Shown: piece after piece, positions 52,300-63,869 of the stretch
Layout: each line of letters begins with the position of its first letter
Position numbering within the stretch: position 1 is the stretch's first letter
NCBI RefSeq assembly: GCF_020536995.1
Contig: NC_068357.1
Location: 59,029,623-59,093,622 of the forward strand
Origin: Dreissena polymorpha
Lineage: Eukaryota > Mollusca > Bivalvia > Myida > Dreissenidae
Direction of reading: 5' to 3'
Length of the DNA stretch: 64,000 bases
Notes under the pieces: model-generated
The model's input: only the letters and a program-made list of their open reading frames with translations
Databases searched by the model: none
What the model was told of the DNA's origin: nothing
Program-made: the position numbers and the translations under genes

Positions 52300-53006
52300 T
52301 CAAGCGCTAGCTAAAATTGTCTCACGAGACACTACCTTGTGAAGCTGTTATGTGAGGGAAACTTCAATGGCAAGATAAAATTAATTTGCACATATCTCAT
52401 AATCTGCCTTTGATAGCAGTCTGTGCTTTAAAACTAATTCATACCAAGCCAAGTTCTTTGGGCATTATTGATGTTTGCCTTCCACAACTTTTATCACAAG
52501 CTAAAATTATGATGTACATTTCTATGTGTAGCCGTCTTTAATTAACAGCTATTCTCCTATAACTGTCTTTGTATTACAACAACATTTCAGCACAAGCTAA
52601 AATAGTTTCTACTTTGTATAGTTCAATGAGAAAAAAACAACAAATTAAAAAAAATCGTCCATATAGTTCTTGGCACACATAGCCTAATAAAAGACACACA
52701 ACTTTTTCAAACCATGCTAAAATCGTTCTTAGAGTTTATGCAATTCAAAGCTGTATTTAAGACCCCCAACTATGTAAATAAAGCTACGGTTGTACAGACA
52801 GTTTCAGGTACTTGCAGTTGTCTTTAATAGACAATTATTCAATCATGGGAAGCTAAGAAATCTGTCACAGCTGTACAGGAAGCACATCCTTTCAAGTGAA
52901 TCTCAAATAGTGCAGAGTTTCTGTTATTTGTAGCTGTCTGGAATGACCTGCCTTCACATATAAGAAGAGATCTATCACTGCTGTAGAGGAAGCAAATCTT
53001 TTCAAG
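52300..53006 (-). repeat. 3'-UTR array of the RAVER-like gene, exon-derived
   Basis: Five or six diverged copies, about 95-175 bp apart, of the sequence around the RAVER stop codon. The + strand motif GCTAAAATCGT (stop region at 53006) recurs near 52314, 52500, 52596 and 52716. Near 52893-52940 a fuller copy keeps GAGTTTCTG and TTTGTAGCTGTCTG, the complement of the codons for the final SYKRQKL. The order is always downstream of the exon. Confidence 0.6.
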
Positions 53007-56000
53007 CTAAAATCGTCCAGAGAGTTTCTGTCGTTTGTAGCTGTCTGCATAGTGGCCGCCGATGCCCTGCGAGTGCTGACCGATGTAGTCTCCCTCTGGG
53101 CTGGGCTCCGGGGACGGCAGTATGTGACTGAAGGCTCGCTTCTGGCCGTGGGGAGTTGTCTGGGGGAAGAGAGAAATATTGTAACTGTCATGACAATTAG
53201 CAAAAAATTCTGATACATCTGGGGCACCCTGCTCCTTTTGATCATTCTCCCCCCCCCCCCCCCCGCCCCTTACCCCTTATGCCATCGAAACTTCCTGCTA
53301 CCCCTGCCAACAATGTGTAAATAAAATGAAACACTAACCATATCAGACTTTACTAATTATATTGGGTTAAGGAAAACTTTACTAAGCTTATTAAAGACAA
53401 CTTTACTAACCACATTGGGCAAAAGGAAAACTTTACTAAGCATTGTACATTAAAGACAAGGGACAAAATTGTCACAAAACCAGGTTTTCAACTCAAAGTG
53501 TGACCTTGACCTTGGAGATATCAACGTAATTCTTTCGGGCGACACACCGTTCAATGATGTTGAACAAATGTGCCAAATGATTTTAAATCTCACCATGAAT
53601 GACATAGTTATGGCCCGGACAAGCTCATTTATGGCCATTTTTTACCTTTGAACTCAAAGTGTGACCTTGACCTTGGAGATATCGAAGTATTTCTTTCGCG
53701 CCACACACCGTCCAATGATGGTGAACAAATGTGCCAAATGATTTTAAAATCTCACCATGAATGACATAGTTATGGCCCGGACAAGCTCATTTATGGCCAT
53801 TTTTTACCTTTGAACTCAAAGTGTGACCTTGACCTTGGAGATATCGAAGTATTTCTTTCGCGCCACACACCGTCCAATGATGGTGAACAAATGTGCCAAA
53901 TGATTTTAAAATCTCACAATGAATGACATAGTTATGGCCCGGACAAGCTCATTTATGGCCATTTTTGACCTTTGAACTCAAAGTGTGACCTTGACCTTGG
54001 AGATATCGACATAATTCTTTCGCGTGACACACCGCCAAATGATGGTGAACAAATGTGCCAATTGATTTTAAAATGTCACAATGAACGACATAGTTATGGC
54101 CCGGACAAGCTTGTTTCGCCCACCCGCCAACATTCGCCAATCTAATAACCAGTTTTTTCCTTCGGAAAACCTGGTTAAAAACTTTACTAACCATATTGTG
54201 CTAAGGAAAACTTTACGAAGCATGTAAGATTAAAGAAAACTTTACTAACCATATTGGGCTAAGGAAAACTTTACTAAGCATATTAGATTAAGGAAAACTT
54301 AACTTACTATAATGGGTTGAAGAAAGCCATAAGTAACCATATTGGGTTAGATACAACCAAACTTAACATATTTGGTAAAGGAAAACCATACTAAGCAAAT
54401 TGGTTTAAGGAAAACTTTACTAAGCATATTGATATATGAGAAAGTTTACTTACCATATTGGGCAAAGGAAATCTTACCTACCATATTGGGTTTTGTGCCT
54501 ATGGGTGCAGGACCAAGCAAACCGTCCCCTTGACCTCCACTGTTCTGCCCATATGACTGGTTTGTGCCATAAGAACCATAGTTGTTATTGTTGCTGCTGT
54601 TGTTGCCATAGGAACTCTGGTAACCCCAGTTATTGCTCTTGCTTTGACTGTCAGCGCTCATACTTCGTTTATTGCTCTGCAAGCCCTCTGAGTTGTCTGT
54701 AACATGAGCAATATGAGCCATATGCTGGGACAATGGGGCTTAATGCATAGGTGACATCACAGATAAGGTTGTGCAGTGCGCACAGGTTCAAATTCTTTCA
54801 GCCTAGATTGGATTTTTATTTAGTTGAGATTTCCATTGTACAAAAATTACCATTAAAGCGGAAAATGTTGCCCATATTAGCCTGTTCCCACAGGAGGCAT
54901 GTTTGTTGGTATGTTGCTTGTACCTACCCATGTTACTGTACGACTGGTACTGAGACTGGCTGTAGTATCCCCCTCCCCCTGCCCCACCCTGCTGGGACAT
55001 GTACTCCTCATACTGATGTTTATAAGCGGCTGCTGCCCCTGCGGCATACAGGGCTGCCTTCTCTGCCATGCTTGATAGTTCATTGCTGGACCCGTCCTGC
55101 AGAGGTATCAACAACAGTGGTCATAGGAAAAAAACAGTTCAGACATGCAATAAGGAATCTTCGTGAAATGTGAAATCTTCGTGATAAAGGATATGGTGTC
55201 CCCTACGTGATCCGTGGGCCCAAGGTTCAATCCTGAATAGTGGAGTGTTCTCAGGATCTTTTTGAAGGCACAATGCACTAACTCAACATGTGATTTTTTT
55301 CTTCAAAATCATTTATTTTCCCTTATTAACTGCCTAAAATTCCCAATTGAAGGTTGCAAAAAATATTTACTTTTTTTTAAATGCAACATTAAGTGTTGAA
55401 CGTAAATATAATATTGTTATTCTCAATTTTTAGCTTGCAAAAAATAAAATTCAGCAATTCCCCAATTTTAGTCAAAACAATGTGATATCTCCCAACCCAC
55501 AAGTCAACAGCCCCATATACAGAATGGTGAAAAAATGTGAATGTTAACATCGCCTTCTCACCTGACCCTGCTGCCAACTGTCGCCTCTCTTCCCATTGTT
55601 AATACCAGAGAAGTTCGGCCCATCATACCCCTGTAATAAGAAACATACCAAAAGATTTGTGACAACTTGTATACAACCCCAGCGCCGTTTTGGTAAAGGA
55701 CAAATAACTCCGGAATGTGTGGATTTTTGTGGCATGAAAATCTTTAAAATCTACACTAAATGGTGATGACAAATTTAATCTTATCACTTGAGAAATTCGA
55801 AAGAAGCTCACTCTACAAACTGTTATCCTGTTACATGCCTTTAAATCAGCCTGATAACCAGGTAACCTTATAAACCAAAAGATATTAGGCAAGATGACCA
55901 CGTGACCTAGAATATCCTTCAGTCGCTCTCCGCGCATGCGCATACCTTTACTTTTTTCTATTAATAATAATAAAGTATACTTATTTATATTAATAAAATA

Positions 56001-59000
56001 CCAAATACATGTAAAGTAGGTCTCCCATATTAAATGTTTAAACACAAAATACTCGAAAACTAGATATTTTATAAACATTTCAACGAATGTTGTAAATGTG
56101 ACATGATAAATAGAATAATAGGTTGGTGACGTGGATGGAGAATGATTATCTGGCTCGTTGGAGGATCTTATCGGGTTCGCCTTTGGCTCACCCGATAATT
56201 CCTCCGACTTGCCAGATAACCATTCTCCATCCACGTCAACAACCTATTATTCTCTATAAAATAACTTAAGCAGACTAACACAATGACAGACTTCAATATA
56301 CCCCCTTGGTTACTTTGTTTTTAGGGTATTAAAACATCCATTACAGTACTCCGAGTGCAGCTGAAGTAGATAAGGGTGGCAGAGTAGTCAACATGAAGGT
56401 TTAAAATGAAGGAAACACAGATTAATGTGGATTTGTTCAAGTCCATGATACAGATTTGCTGAAAAAGACCAGAATAACCACACCAATTGTTTGTTTTATC
56501 ATCATGAATGATAATTTAAGACCCAAGAGAGAACTGTGAGGGTTAAAAGAGTAACTGAACGAACCATATGGCTTTTAACCCTTTACAACTTAGATACACA
56601 TGTTCACGTATTTGTAGTCCCTCAGAAAGTTATATTTAATTGAAGACCTTTCTTACTAGATTCAAGTTTTTAAGGCTTAATCTCCAAACCTTAGGTACTG
56701 ATGAGCAGCAAACAGCATCAAACCTTAACAACCAGCGAGTTACTTGCAGGCTGTTCTGGTTTTATGCTGTGTGCACATAGCCATTTTCAATTGGTTTCTG
56801 AGTGAGAAAGTGTTAACATGAACAAACCTCTGATTGGTATTGGTTCATAATCCCTGGATACAGTTGACTGTTGCTAGACGTCTGCTGGTTACCCTGGCTA
56901 CCCCGTCTGCTCAATCCTGGCATTCTGCCAACACTGTATCCACTGCTTGACATACGTCCAACATTATTTCCGTTTCCATAGCTACCAAAGGGCTTTCCAT
57001 TCCCGTAGTTACCAAGGCTGTTACCGTTTCCATAGTTACCAATACCAAAGTTGTTATTTGAGCCGTTATTAAAGACATCGCCTGTGTCATATTCATCAAA
57101 GCCTCCCTAGGAATAAAAACATAACTTGCATTCACAAAAATTATTTAAATAGAAAAGAGCGTCTAAAGGCCTTAGGTCCCTACCTAAGACATGTAGAGAC
57201 GTAACAGTTATTTGAAGATTTTCTGATGTTTGTGTAACATCTTGAGTTTAAATAGTTTTAACGATAAAGCTAGAAAGCAGATAATTAAACCTTGGATGGT
57301 AAATTTTTAGTTCATTTGGGTTCATTTTTATAAATACACTGTATGACATTATAAATACACTGTATGACCTATTTAACTTAGAAAGACATGCTTCTAAGGC
57401 TTTAAAACAACTTTATGAAAAGGCCAATAATATAACTAAAAGCCATAATCACTGAGCTCAATATAAAATACAGAAACAATGATCATAGCTGTCTAGCTTT
57501 TCTATGACCATTTAATTTTTTTCCATGTTTCAGAAGTATTAATGAATGTACATTGCACATGTGATGTTATAGAGTGAATCCTAGTATATTTTTCTATTTG
57601 AAGTCCGATGGAGATTATCTCTGAATATGCACAAATAAATATGGTAACTCAAGTCTAATTAGAATCCTATATTGTAATACTGTATTACTATATTATATAA
57701 ATCATGCAATAACAATGTAATTAAGAAGCAAATCATTTATTTGTTTGCCCTTTATACATTTTTTACCTGATAACCAGAGTCATTGTTGCTCATTCCACTG
57801 TTCCCATAGAGACCCGAGTCCTCCATTTTGGGTATGGGAATCAGTCCCTCCCCCTTGTTGTTAAGGTTGAGGCTGAGAAGGGGCTTAGGGGGCTGGCCAA
57901 GTAACGACTGTGGAGGCTTAGAGTCTGAAAACAGAAAGCATTTGAGTCTCACTAGGGATATACAGGGCTAAACAAATCCACTTTAGGCAGATGGCGTCGT
58001 CCCTAATTAGCCAGAGCGGACTGCACAGTTATCAAAAACTTTCAATTTTTTAAGGATTGCCTAATTACTTTAATAATTATATAGACCATTCTTTTTTAAT
58101 AGAACAGTCCAAGGATTCAATTAACAGCATTTTTTGTTATAACCAACGCCAAACTATTTATTGTAATATCTTAAATACAAGTCTGCGAATGGGCCAACTG
58201 GGCGCCAGTAAAAGTGATTTGCTTCTTACCTTGTCCAGGATAGTTGCCTAGCAACCCGTCACCCCCAGCTCCCATACCGGTTCCTTTCATGTTCCCTAGC
58301 AACCCAGCCATCTTGTTGGGGCCAGTCTTGTCCAGCATCTGTTGTTGTTGTTGCATAGATAATGCCCTTACAGTGTTCATGAAATTTGATGAACCTGACA
58401 TGTTTTGCTTTCCCATTTTCTGAAGATTTCCCATATTTTGTAGATTTTCTGTATTTTGGGGATTTCCCATTATCGGTGGATTTCCAAGAAGACTTTGTGG
58501 CTGGTTTCCATTTATGCTTGACTGATTCCTTTGAGCAAACTGGTTTCCTGTAGGATCAAATTTTCCAGCTAAATTCATGGCATTAAAATTTCCAGACTGG
58601 TTCATACTGTTAAAATTCCTTGAATTATTTATGTTAGCACTGAAATGTCCAGTCTGGTTCCTGTTTGCACTTCCTGTTGTGGCTTGTTGTTGGATGGAGT
58701 TGAGTATTTTCTGTGCCACTTTTCCCGCCTGCATAAGGCCCTCAATCAGGGGCTTGTTGGGTCCCTGTGACGTTGGATGAGGGATGTTTCCTTAAATGAA
58801 ATTTTCAGTCATGTCAAAAAGCATGATTTTACATCCGTATCTCTACAAAAGTAGATTGATACTTAAATGTGTAACAGAGCTCCAGATAAGGGTCATATTT
58901 TCGTAATTACGAATTATTTTCAAGTCCGTTACGTATTTATTTTAAAATCTTGTCGTACCATTAAGAATTACAAAATCAAGTTACGAATATTATTTTTACA

Positions 59001-62000
59001 TCGGTTCGTATCGATTTTTTATTGAGTTTTTTTCGCGTATTAAAGATCTTTGCGGTGCTTATATAGAATGGTTATCGGGTTTGTTAAACAAAGCGCATTT
59101 TTTCCAATAAAAGCGTGTATACAGTCTATCTGTCAAAAAACAATGGCGGCGCCCAGAGAGCGTCCTAAAAAACTGCAAAGCGCCCAAAAACACGCTTTTA
59201 ACATATTGTACGCAAAGTGAGCCGAAGTTAAATGTTTAGAAAGACATTATAGAAAAGATATACGATGTTGTATGTTCAGTTTCCGACACAGTCGGAAAAG
59301 CTAAACAAAAACGCGACACGACAGGTCACAAAAAAAAACATTGAACGAGTGGAAGGGACAAGTCCCGTGGCTAATCGTTGAAAAGATTGAAGGGGAGACC
59401 CGTTTAAATTGTGAAATATGTAAAAATTCATCTAAGGCATGCAATCTAAGCACAGTTTGGGCATATGAAGTTATTTGAAAAATAAAATTGTATAAAACTG
59501 AAAAGACACTGTTGAACTCGTATAAATAAAGTTGCTAGTATGTTTATTTTTTATTTTTTTGCATGAAAATAACCATTATTATTTTTTTTTAGGTCATTTA
59601 TAAAAAATAAGAATTATTTTCCAAAGCTTAGTAGTAACGTTAAGAATAAAATTTCAGAGTTAAGAATTATTTTTGAAAATCTGGTAGTAATTTAAGAATT
59701 TCACAAAACCTTATCTGGAGCTCTGGTGTAATACACTGCATATTTCTTGGAAGAGTGAAATTACAACCCGAAGGTTGTAATTTACAAGGTTAGCATATTA
59801 CATGTAAACAACAGAGCAATGATTGCCCTTTAATGCTCACCTGAGTTAACAGACACTAATTGATGAAAACTTGAATAGGTGATCTAGTTTTTCACCACAC
59901 TTGACCCAGATTTAAACATAGCCATTATATTGTCAATATCAAAATTCTAGCCCAGTTTCATTAAAAATGTGTCAAAATTGTGGCCCCAGAGTGGTAACTT
60001 TTTTTTTCAAGATATGATCTGGTTTTCTAGTTTTTAGACACATCTGACCCAGATTGAAACTTTGGCCTAGATTTTGGCAAGATAACAATGTGACCAAGTT
60101 TCATCAAACTTCAGCAATAAATGCTTCCCCTAAAGTTTTAACAAGGTTTATATAAGATTTGACCTTGTGACCTAGTTTTCATATACTTGACTCATATTGG
60201 AAGAGAGCCTAGGTATTGAAAAATTAAAACATTTTGACCAAGTTTGATAAAAAAATGATTAATAAATGTTGCCTCTAGACTGGGTACAAGTGTTTTTTTT
60301 TAATTTGACCAGGTGACTTAGTTTTTGGACCCACGTGACCCGGATTCAAACCCATGCCTGGAAGATGTCAATATAAACATTCTGAAAAAGTTTAATAAAT
60401 ACCGAGTCATGAATGTTTTTTCTATAATGGTCATAGTTTTAGGATGTACATAACCCAGATTCGAACTCAACCTAGATGTTAACAAGATAAACATTGTGAC
60501 CAAGTTTCGTCAAGATTGAGTCATACATGTGGCTACAGTGTTAACTAGGTTTTTCTTAGAATGGACCTGGTGACGTGGTTTTTGGACCCACTTGACCCAG
60601 TTTTAAACTCAGCTTGGAAAATATCAAGATAAACATTTTTACCAAGTTTTATCAAGATTGGATGACACATGTGGCCTCTAGAATGGTAACGAGCTACAAG
60701 TTGACACTGCACAACTCCGACATAGGGTGATCAACAATAGCTGACATTTGCCCTTTGTGATAAAGTTGATTGAAAAGGCTAATAGTACTTTCTGGATATA
60801 AATAAATGATTATTGTGAAACCAATTTTATTTGTTTATGCCCAAAGTCTTTTATCCAAAGTACATCCTAGAAAATGTGACATCAGACTTAAATGGAGGCA
60901 ACCAGTTTTGACAGGTTGGTAAATATGTTAGCTCCCTTGAATCACGTTTAAACACATTCGAATAAACGCCTTTTGAAAAGCTAACATACACTGATTTACT
61001 GATAATAAAACACCCTAAAAAATATCAGCTCTTGTGACTTTGTGTTATAACATACTGTGAAACCATTATTAATCGTCAGGCATTCATTTTCGTGCATTAC
61101 GTCAGTAGACCGATTGAGGAATTCAAGATCCTAGCGAACAATCATGTCCCATATTTGAACAATATTAAGACTCAATTACCGAAGGCATGAGGCATTAAAA
61201 TCCAACGTAATCCAGGCATACACACTCCAACTGTTTCATAATCAAAATAATCCGGTTTTGACACAAAGGGGTGAAGATTACACAGTGTACTTAACTGACA
61301 CGTGACATTGCTGAAAAATGCGAGTGCAGTACAGCTGTATCGACTGCGTTGACTTCGTTTACGTAGAATAGTAATGATTAGCGCTAATTGTTAACAAATT
61401 TATTACTTGTTGTGTGCATTGTGTTTTTCAGTAGTGTTGCAGATTATACAGCCTCAACACAGCGAATCCAGATCAAAGACAATAAACGATATTAAAAGAT
61501 GATGATGTGTGATCAACACCTGACTGATATACATTCTCCGCATTGATTTCAAATTAATACAGAACATATTGATTTGTGTTTGCTTGTTTGCGTTGAGATA
61601 AAATACAGGTGTAAAAATAGCTTATGCTTCGTTTATGGGCTATTGATCTTTTATTCATTGACAGCTTTTATAAGTTTTACGATACATGTTTCATATAATT
61701 GTTACGTGTAGCAATTGAAAACATAACAGGTAAGGAGAAATTAGCAATAATGACGATTAGTTCCATCCAAACTAAGGGTGGATCTAATTGTTTACAGAAA
61801 TTCACTTTTATTTTTGTGCGATTTTGAGGAAATCCCCGGAAAGCACGTTTTTCGAATGACTATGACGCAATAAAACATTCCTTTGTATCCTATTGCATTC
61901 AATCTTATTTAAACTCAATCGTCCATTGGTTGTTACAATTAAATCTGAACTGTTCCCTATGAAACCGCTGTCCCATAATGCACTGTTAATTTTACACTTC

Positions 62001-63869
62001 AGAAAATTATTGTACTTAAAGTGATCAAATATTTACGATGCAAAACTCTTGAAACTTTATTGAAAACTGACCAAATAGTTTGCTTACTCTAATTTTAACC
62101 AATAATCTTCGTACCTTCTCTAATTTGCGCCGATAAAGGAAAGATTGTTATTAGTTTGGCCATGATAATAAATGAATAGGAGTGATTGACAATAGGCTTC
62201 ACTGTTTCAAACACTCGTTGACGTTTTTTCGGTCACACTTATCCGCTAATCATAATAATGATACACTAATGGGGGCCAATTACTGATCACCTGATAACAA
62301 AAGACTAGTATATTGACAACAAACAAATCGAATATTGACTGAAGCATTTTTTTTTCAAAGTCAGGAATTGGCGAAATTTAAGTTCTGACGAAAACGTCAT
62401 TTTTATAAAAATGACGAAATTTCGTACTGGCGAAAATAAATGATTTCACAGTAGCTATTAAGTACAAGATCATAAATCTCCTGTCACCAAATAACTTATG
62501 AATCCACTGTCTCACAATTTCCTGACTCCCTGGTCTGGTCATCTTACCCATAGGTAGTTCCCACTTTTCAAAATTCCTTCAATTTGCCTACCCTCCTAAA
62601 CCAGAGTTTCCCTAACACTACCTACTAAATCTTAACCCAGAATTCCGGGACTACAGCTACAAAACTTTACACTAGAGCTTTCTAAATCTGTCTACATTCC
62701 TAGCCACAATGTTTCTGACTTTGCTTCACAACTTTCCAAAAACTCCCTGAGTCTGCCTACTCTCAATACTCAAAATTTCTTTACCCATTCTTCCCTGACT
62801 CAGTCTACTCAACTTTAATCAGAATTCCCTGAATGTGTCAAATGAACCTTATCCTGAAATCACTGACCGTGTTTAATGAACCCTACCCACAATACCCTGA
62901 CTCTACCTGATCAACCTTAACCAGAATTCTGTGACTCTTGTCCACTCAACCTTACCCAGCATTTCCAGACTCAGTCTACACAACCTTAACCAGAATTCAT
63001 TAACTTTGTATACTCTGCCTTACCAAGAATACCCTGATTGGCTACTCAACCTAACCCATAATTCCCTAACTCTGGCTACTAAAACTAACACAGAATTCAC
63101 TGACTCTGTCTACTCAACCTTACTCAGCATTCCATTACTCTTGCTATTCAACATTATTCAGAACTCCCTTAATGTTTACTAAACCTTATAAAAATTCCAT
63201 GTCTACCCAACCTTAATCAGAATTACCCAACTGTCTTCTGTTCCTTTCCCAGAATTCCCTGACTGTCTTCTCAACCTTACCCATAATTCCCTGACTGTCT
63301 TCTAACCTTACCCAGAATTCCCTGACTGTCTACTCAACCTTACTCAGAATTCCCTGACTGTCTTCTAAACCTTATCCAGAATTCCCTGACTGTCTACTCA
63401 ACCTTACCCAGAATTCCCTGTCTACTCAACCTTAGCCAGAATTAACTGATTCTGTCTACTCACCCTTGCCAATAATTCCTTGAATGTCAATTCTACCTTG
63501 GCCAGAATTTCCAAAATTTCTACACAGCCTTACCCAGAATTCCCTGACTGTCTTCTCAACCTTTCCCAGAATTCCCTGAATGTTTACTCAACCTTGCCTC
63601 AAATTCTCTGACTCCTGGTCAACCTTACCCAGAATTCCCTGACTCTGGCTATTCTCCACCATCATGGCCATCATTCTGCCAAGACTGGCCAGGTACGGCA
63701 GACTCATCTCCCCAATCTGTTTCCCCAGCAACTTTGGGGCAGTAGGGTCCCTCGAGGCCCCACGGGGCTGGAAGTTTGGGCTCTCACACGGCATCAGGAT
63801 GTTCTTCAGGACCATGTTTGCCTGGGCTGTGTGGGGGTCACCAAGCAACGAAACAGGCTCAGCTTTTTG
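53007..63869 (-). CDS. RAVER1: RAVER-like PTB-binding ribonucleoprotein, 3' eight exons
   Basis: Exons in transcription order: 63869-63629, 58790-58230, 57924-57767, 57106-56828, 55630-55562, 55096-54928, 54696-54482, 53159-53007 (stop TAG at 53009-53007). They total 1845 nt (614 codons plus stop), all with GT/AG sites and matching phases (1,1,0,0,0,1,0). The last exon reads [19 protein letters not shown] and [15 protein letters not shown], nearly the RAVER1 C-terminus as I recall it. PTB-interacting motifs [S/G][I/L]LGxxP occur as GILGNIP (across the first junction), SLLGNPP, GLLGNYP, SLLGQPP and GLLGPAP. RAVER proteins bind PTB and vinculin/alpha-actinin and adjust splicing, moving between nucleus and cell contacts. 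Gly/Asn/Ser/Tyr-rich low-complexity segments (GNYGNG repeats; SYGNN-type runs) could promote condensation. N-terminal RRMs must lie beyond 64000. RAVER1 versus RAVER2 orthology is not decided. Confidence 0.88.
53335..54481 (-). repeat. Intronic array derived from exon 54696-54482 donor
   Basis: About 15 units of 28-30 bp (+ strand ACTTTACTAACCATATTGGG). On the - strand each reads CCCAATATGGTTAGTAAAG, a copy of the exon end plus 5' splice site CCCAATATG|GTAGGTAAG at 54482. The first unit, at 54454, has CCCAATATG|GTAAGT, a stronger donor match than the real one. The array is split by an inserted element at 53477-54177. Confidence 0.75.
53477..54177. mobile_element. AACCAGGTTTT-ended element with about 170-bp tandem units
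   Basis: The left end AAAACCAGGTTTTCAAC and right end CGGAAAACCTGGTTAAAA are inverted. The interior has four units of the AAGTGTGACCTTGACCTTGG family (period about 165-170 bp). The right part contains CCCACCCGCCAACATTCGCC. It is inserted in the splice-donor-derived array. Confidence 0.7.
54728..54900. mobile_element. GGGCTTAATGCATG-type MITE in a RAVER intron
   Basis: GGGACAATGGGGCTTAATGC at the left, CACAGGTTC in the centre, AAAGCGGAAAATGTTGCCC and ATTAGCCTGTTCC at the right. It nearly fills the 231-bp intron between exons 55096-54928 and 54696-54482. Confidence 0.55.
55631..56827 (-). other. RAVER intron with a 142-bp hairpin MITE
   Basis: About 56121-56262 forms a near-perfect hairpin. 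AGAATAATAGGTTG, ACGTGGATGGAGAATG and TATCTGG are mirrored on the right by CCAGATAACCATTCTCCATC and CAACCTATTATTCT, around a TCGGGTTCGCCTTTGGCTCA centre. The rest of the intron shows no feature. Confidence 0.65.
57107..57766 (-). other. RAVER intron, AT-rich, nothing further seen
   Basis: A short direct repeat (ATAAATACACTGTATGAC, 57330-57367) is the only structure noted. Confidence 0.4.
57960..58045. mobile_element. Fragment of GGGCTTAATGCATG-type MITE
   Basis: GGCAGATGGCGTCGTCCCTA and ATTAGCCAGAGCGGACTGCA match the family core. It lies in the 305-bp intron between exons 58790-58230 and 57924-57767. Confidence 0.4.
58875..59725 (+). mobile_element. hAT-like remnant with TTF-type zinc finger
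   Basis: The ends CAGAGCTCCAGATAAGG and CCTTATCTGGAGCTCTG are inverted. The flanks share GTGTAA (58869-58874 and 59726-59731). Near 59330-59440 the + strand reads [11 protein letters not shown] and [10 protein letters not shown], the W...PWL...CxxC start of a TTF-type zinc finger found at the N-terminus of hAT/ZNF862-like transposases. The rest of the transposase is gone. It lies in the first RAVER intron of the window. Confidence 0.65.
59820..60705 (-). repeat. About 120-bp tandem-type bivalve repeat
   Basis: Seven or so diverged units with TGACCTAGTTTT, ACTTGACCCAG, AAGATAAACATT, GACCAAGTTTC and GTGGCCTCTAGA. The right end reads ACAAGTTGACACTGCACAAC. The family also appears, inverted and older, at 7.1-8.2 kb. 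Confidence 0.7.
61050..62456. mobile_element. 1.4-kb non-autonomous inverted-repeat element
   Basis: The left end TACTGTGAAACCATTATTAA pairs with AATAAATGATTTCACAGTAG at the right. Internal text (ATTTTCGTGC / GGCGAAAATA) also pairs. No coding content is recognised, and the inner boundaries are diverged. Confidence 0.5.
62470..63628 (-). repeat. Intronic array derived from exon 63869-63629 donor
   Basis: About 35 units of roughly 32-34 bp (+ strand ACCTTACCCAGAATTCCCTG). On the - strand the unit is CAGGGAATTCTGG|GTAAGG, identical to the authentic exon end and 5' splice site at 63629. Exact intronic copies of this 19-base junction lie with CCTTAC at 63306-63311, 63402-63407 and 63528-63533. 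Units decay with distance from the exon. Confidence 0.85.

Noticed and set aside
54454-54481. Extending the RAVER exon to the GTAAGT donor at 54454
   Set aside because: It breaks phase with the last exon, whose reading frame is fixed by its near-identity to the RAVER1 C-terminus.
55190-55250. Possible tRNA-like box B (GGTTCAATCC) in a RAVER intron
   Set aside because: No convincing box A at the right spacing and no recognisable SINE tail.
55623-56234. 203-codon minus-strand open frame
   Set aside because: It crosses a RAVER exon in the wrong frame, an AT-rich intron and a hairpin MITE, and ignores the clear splice sites at 55562-55630.
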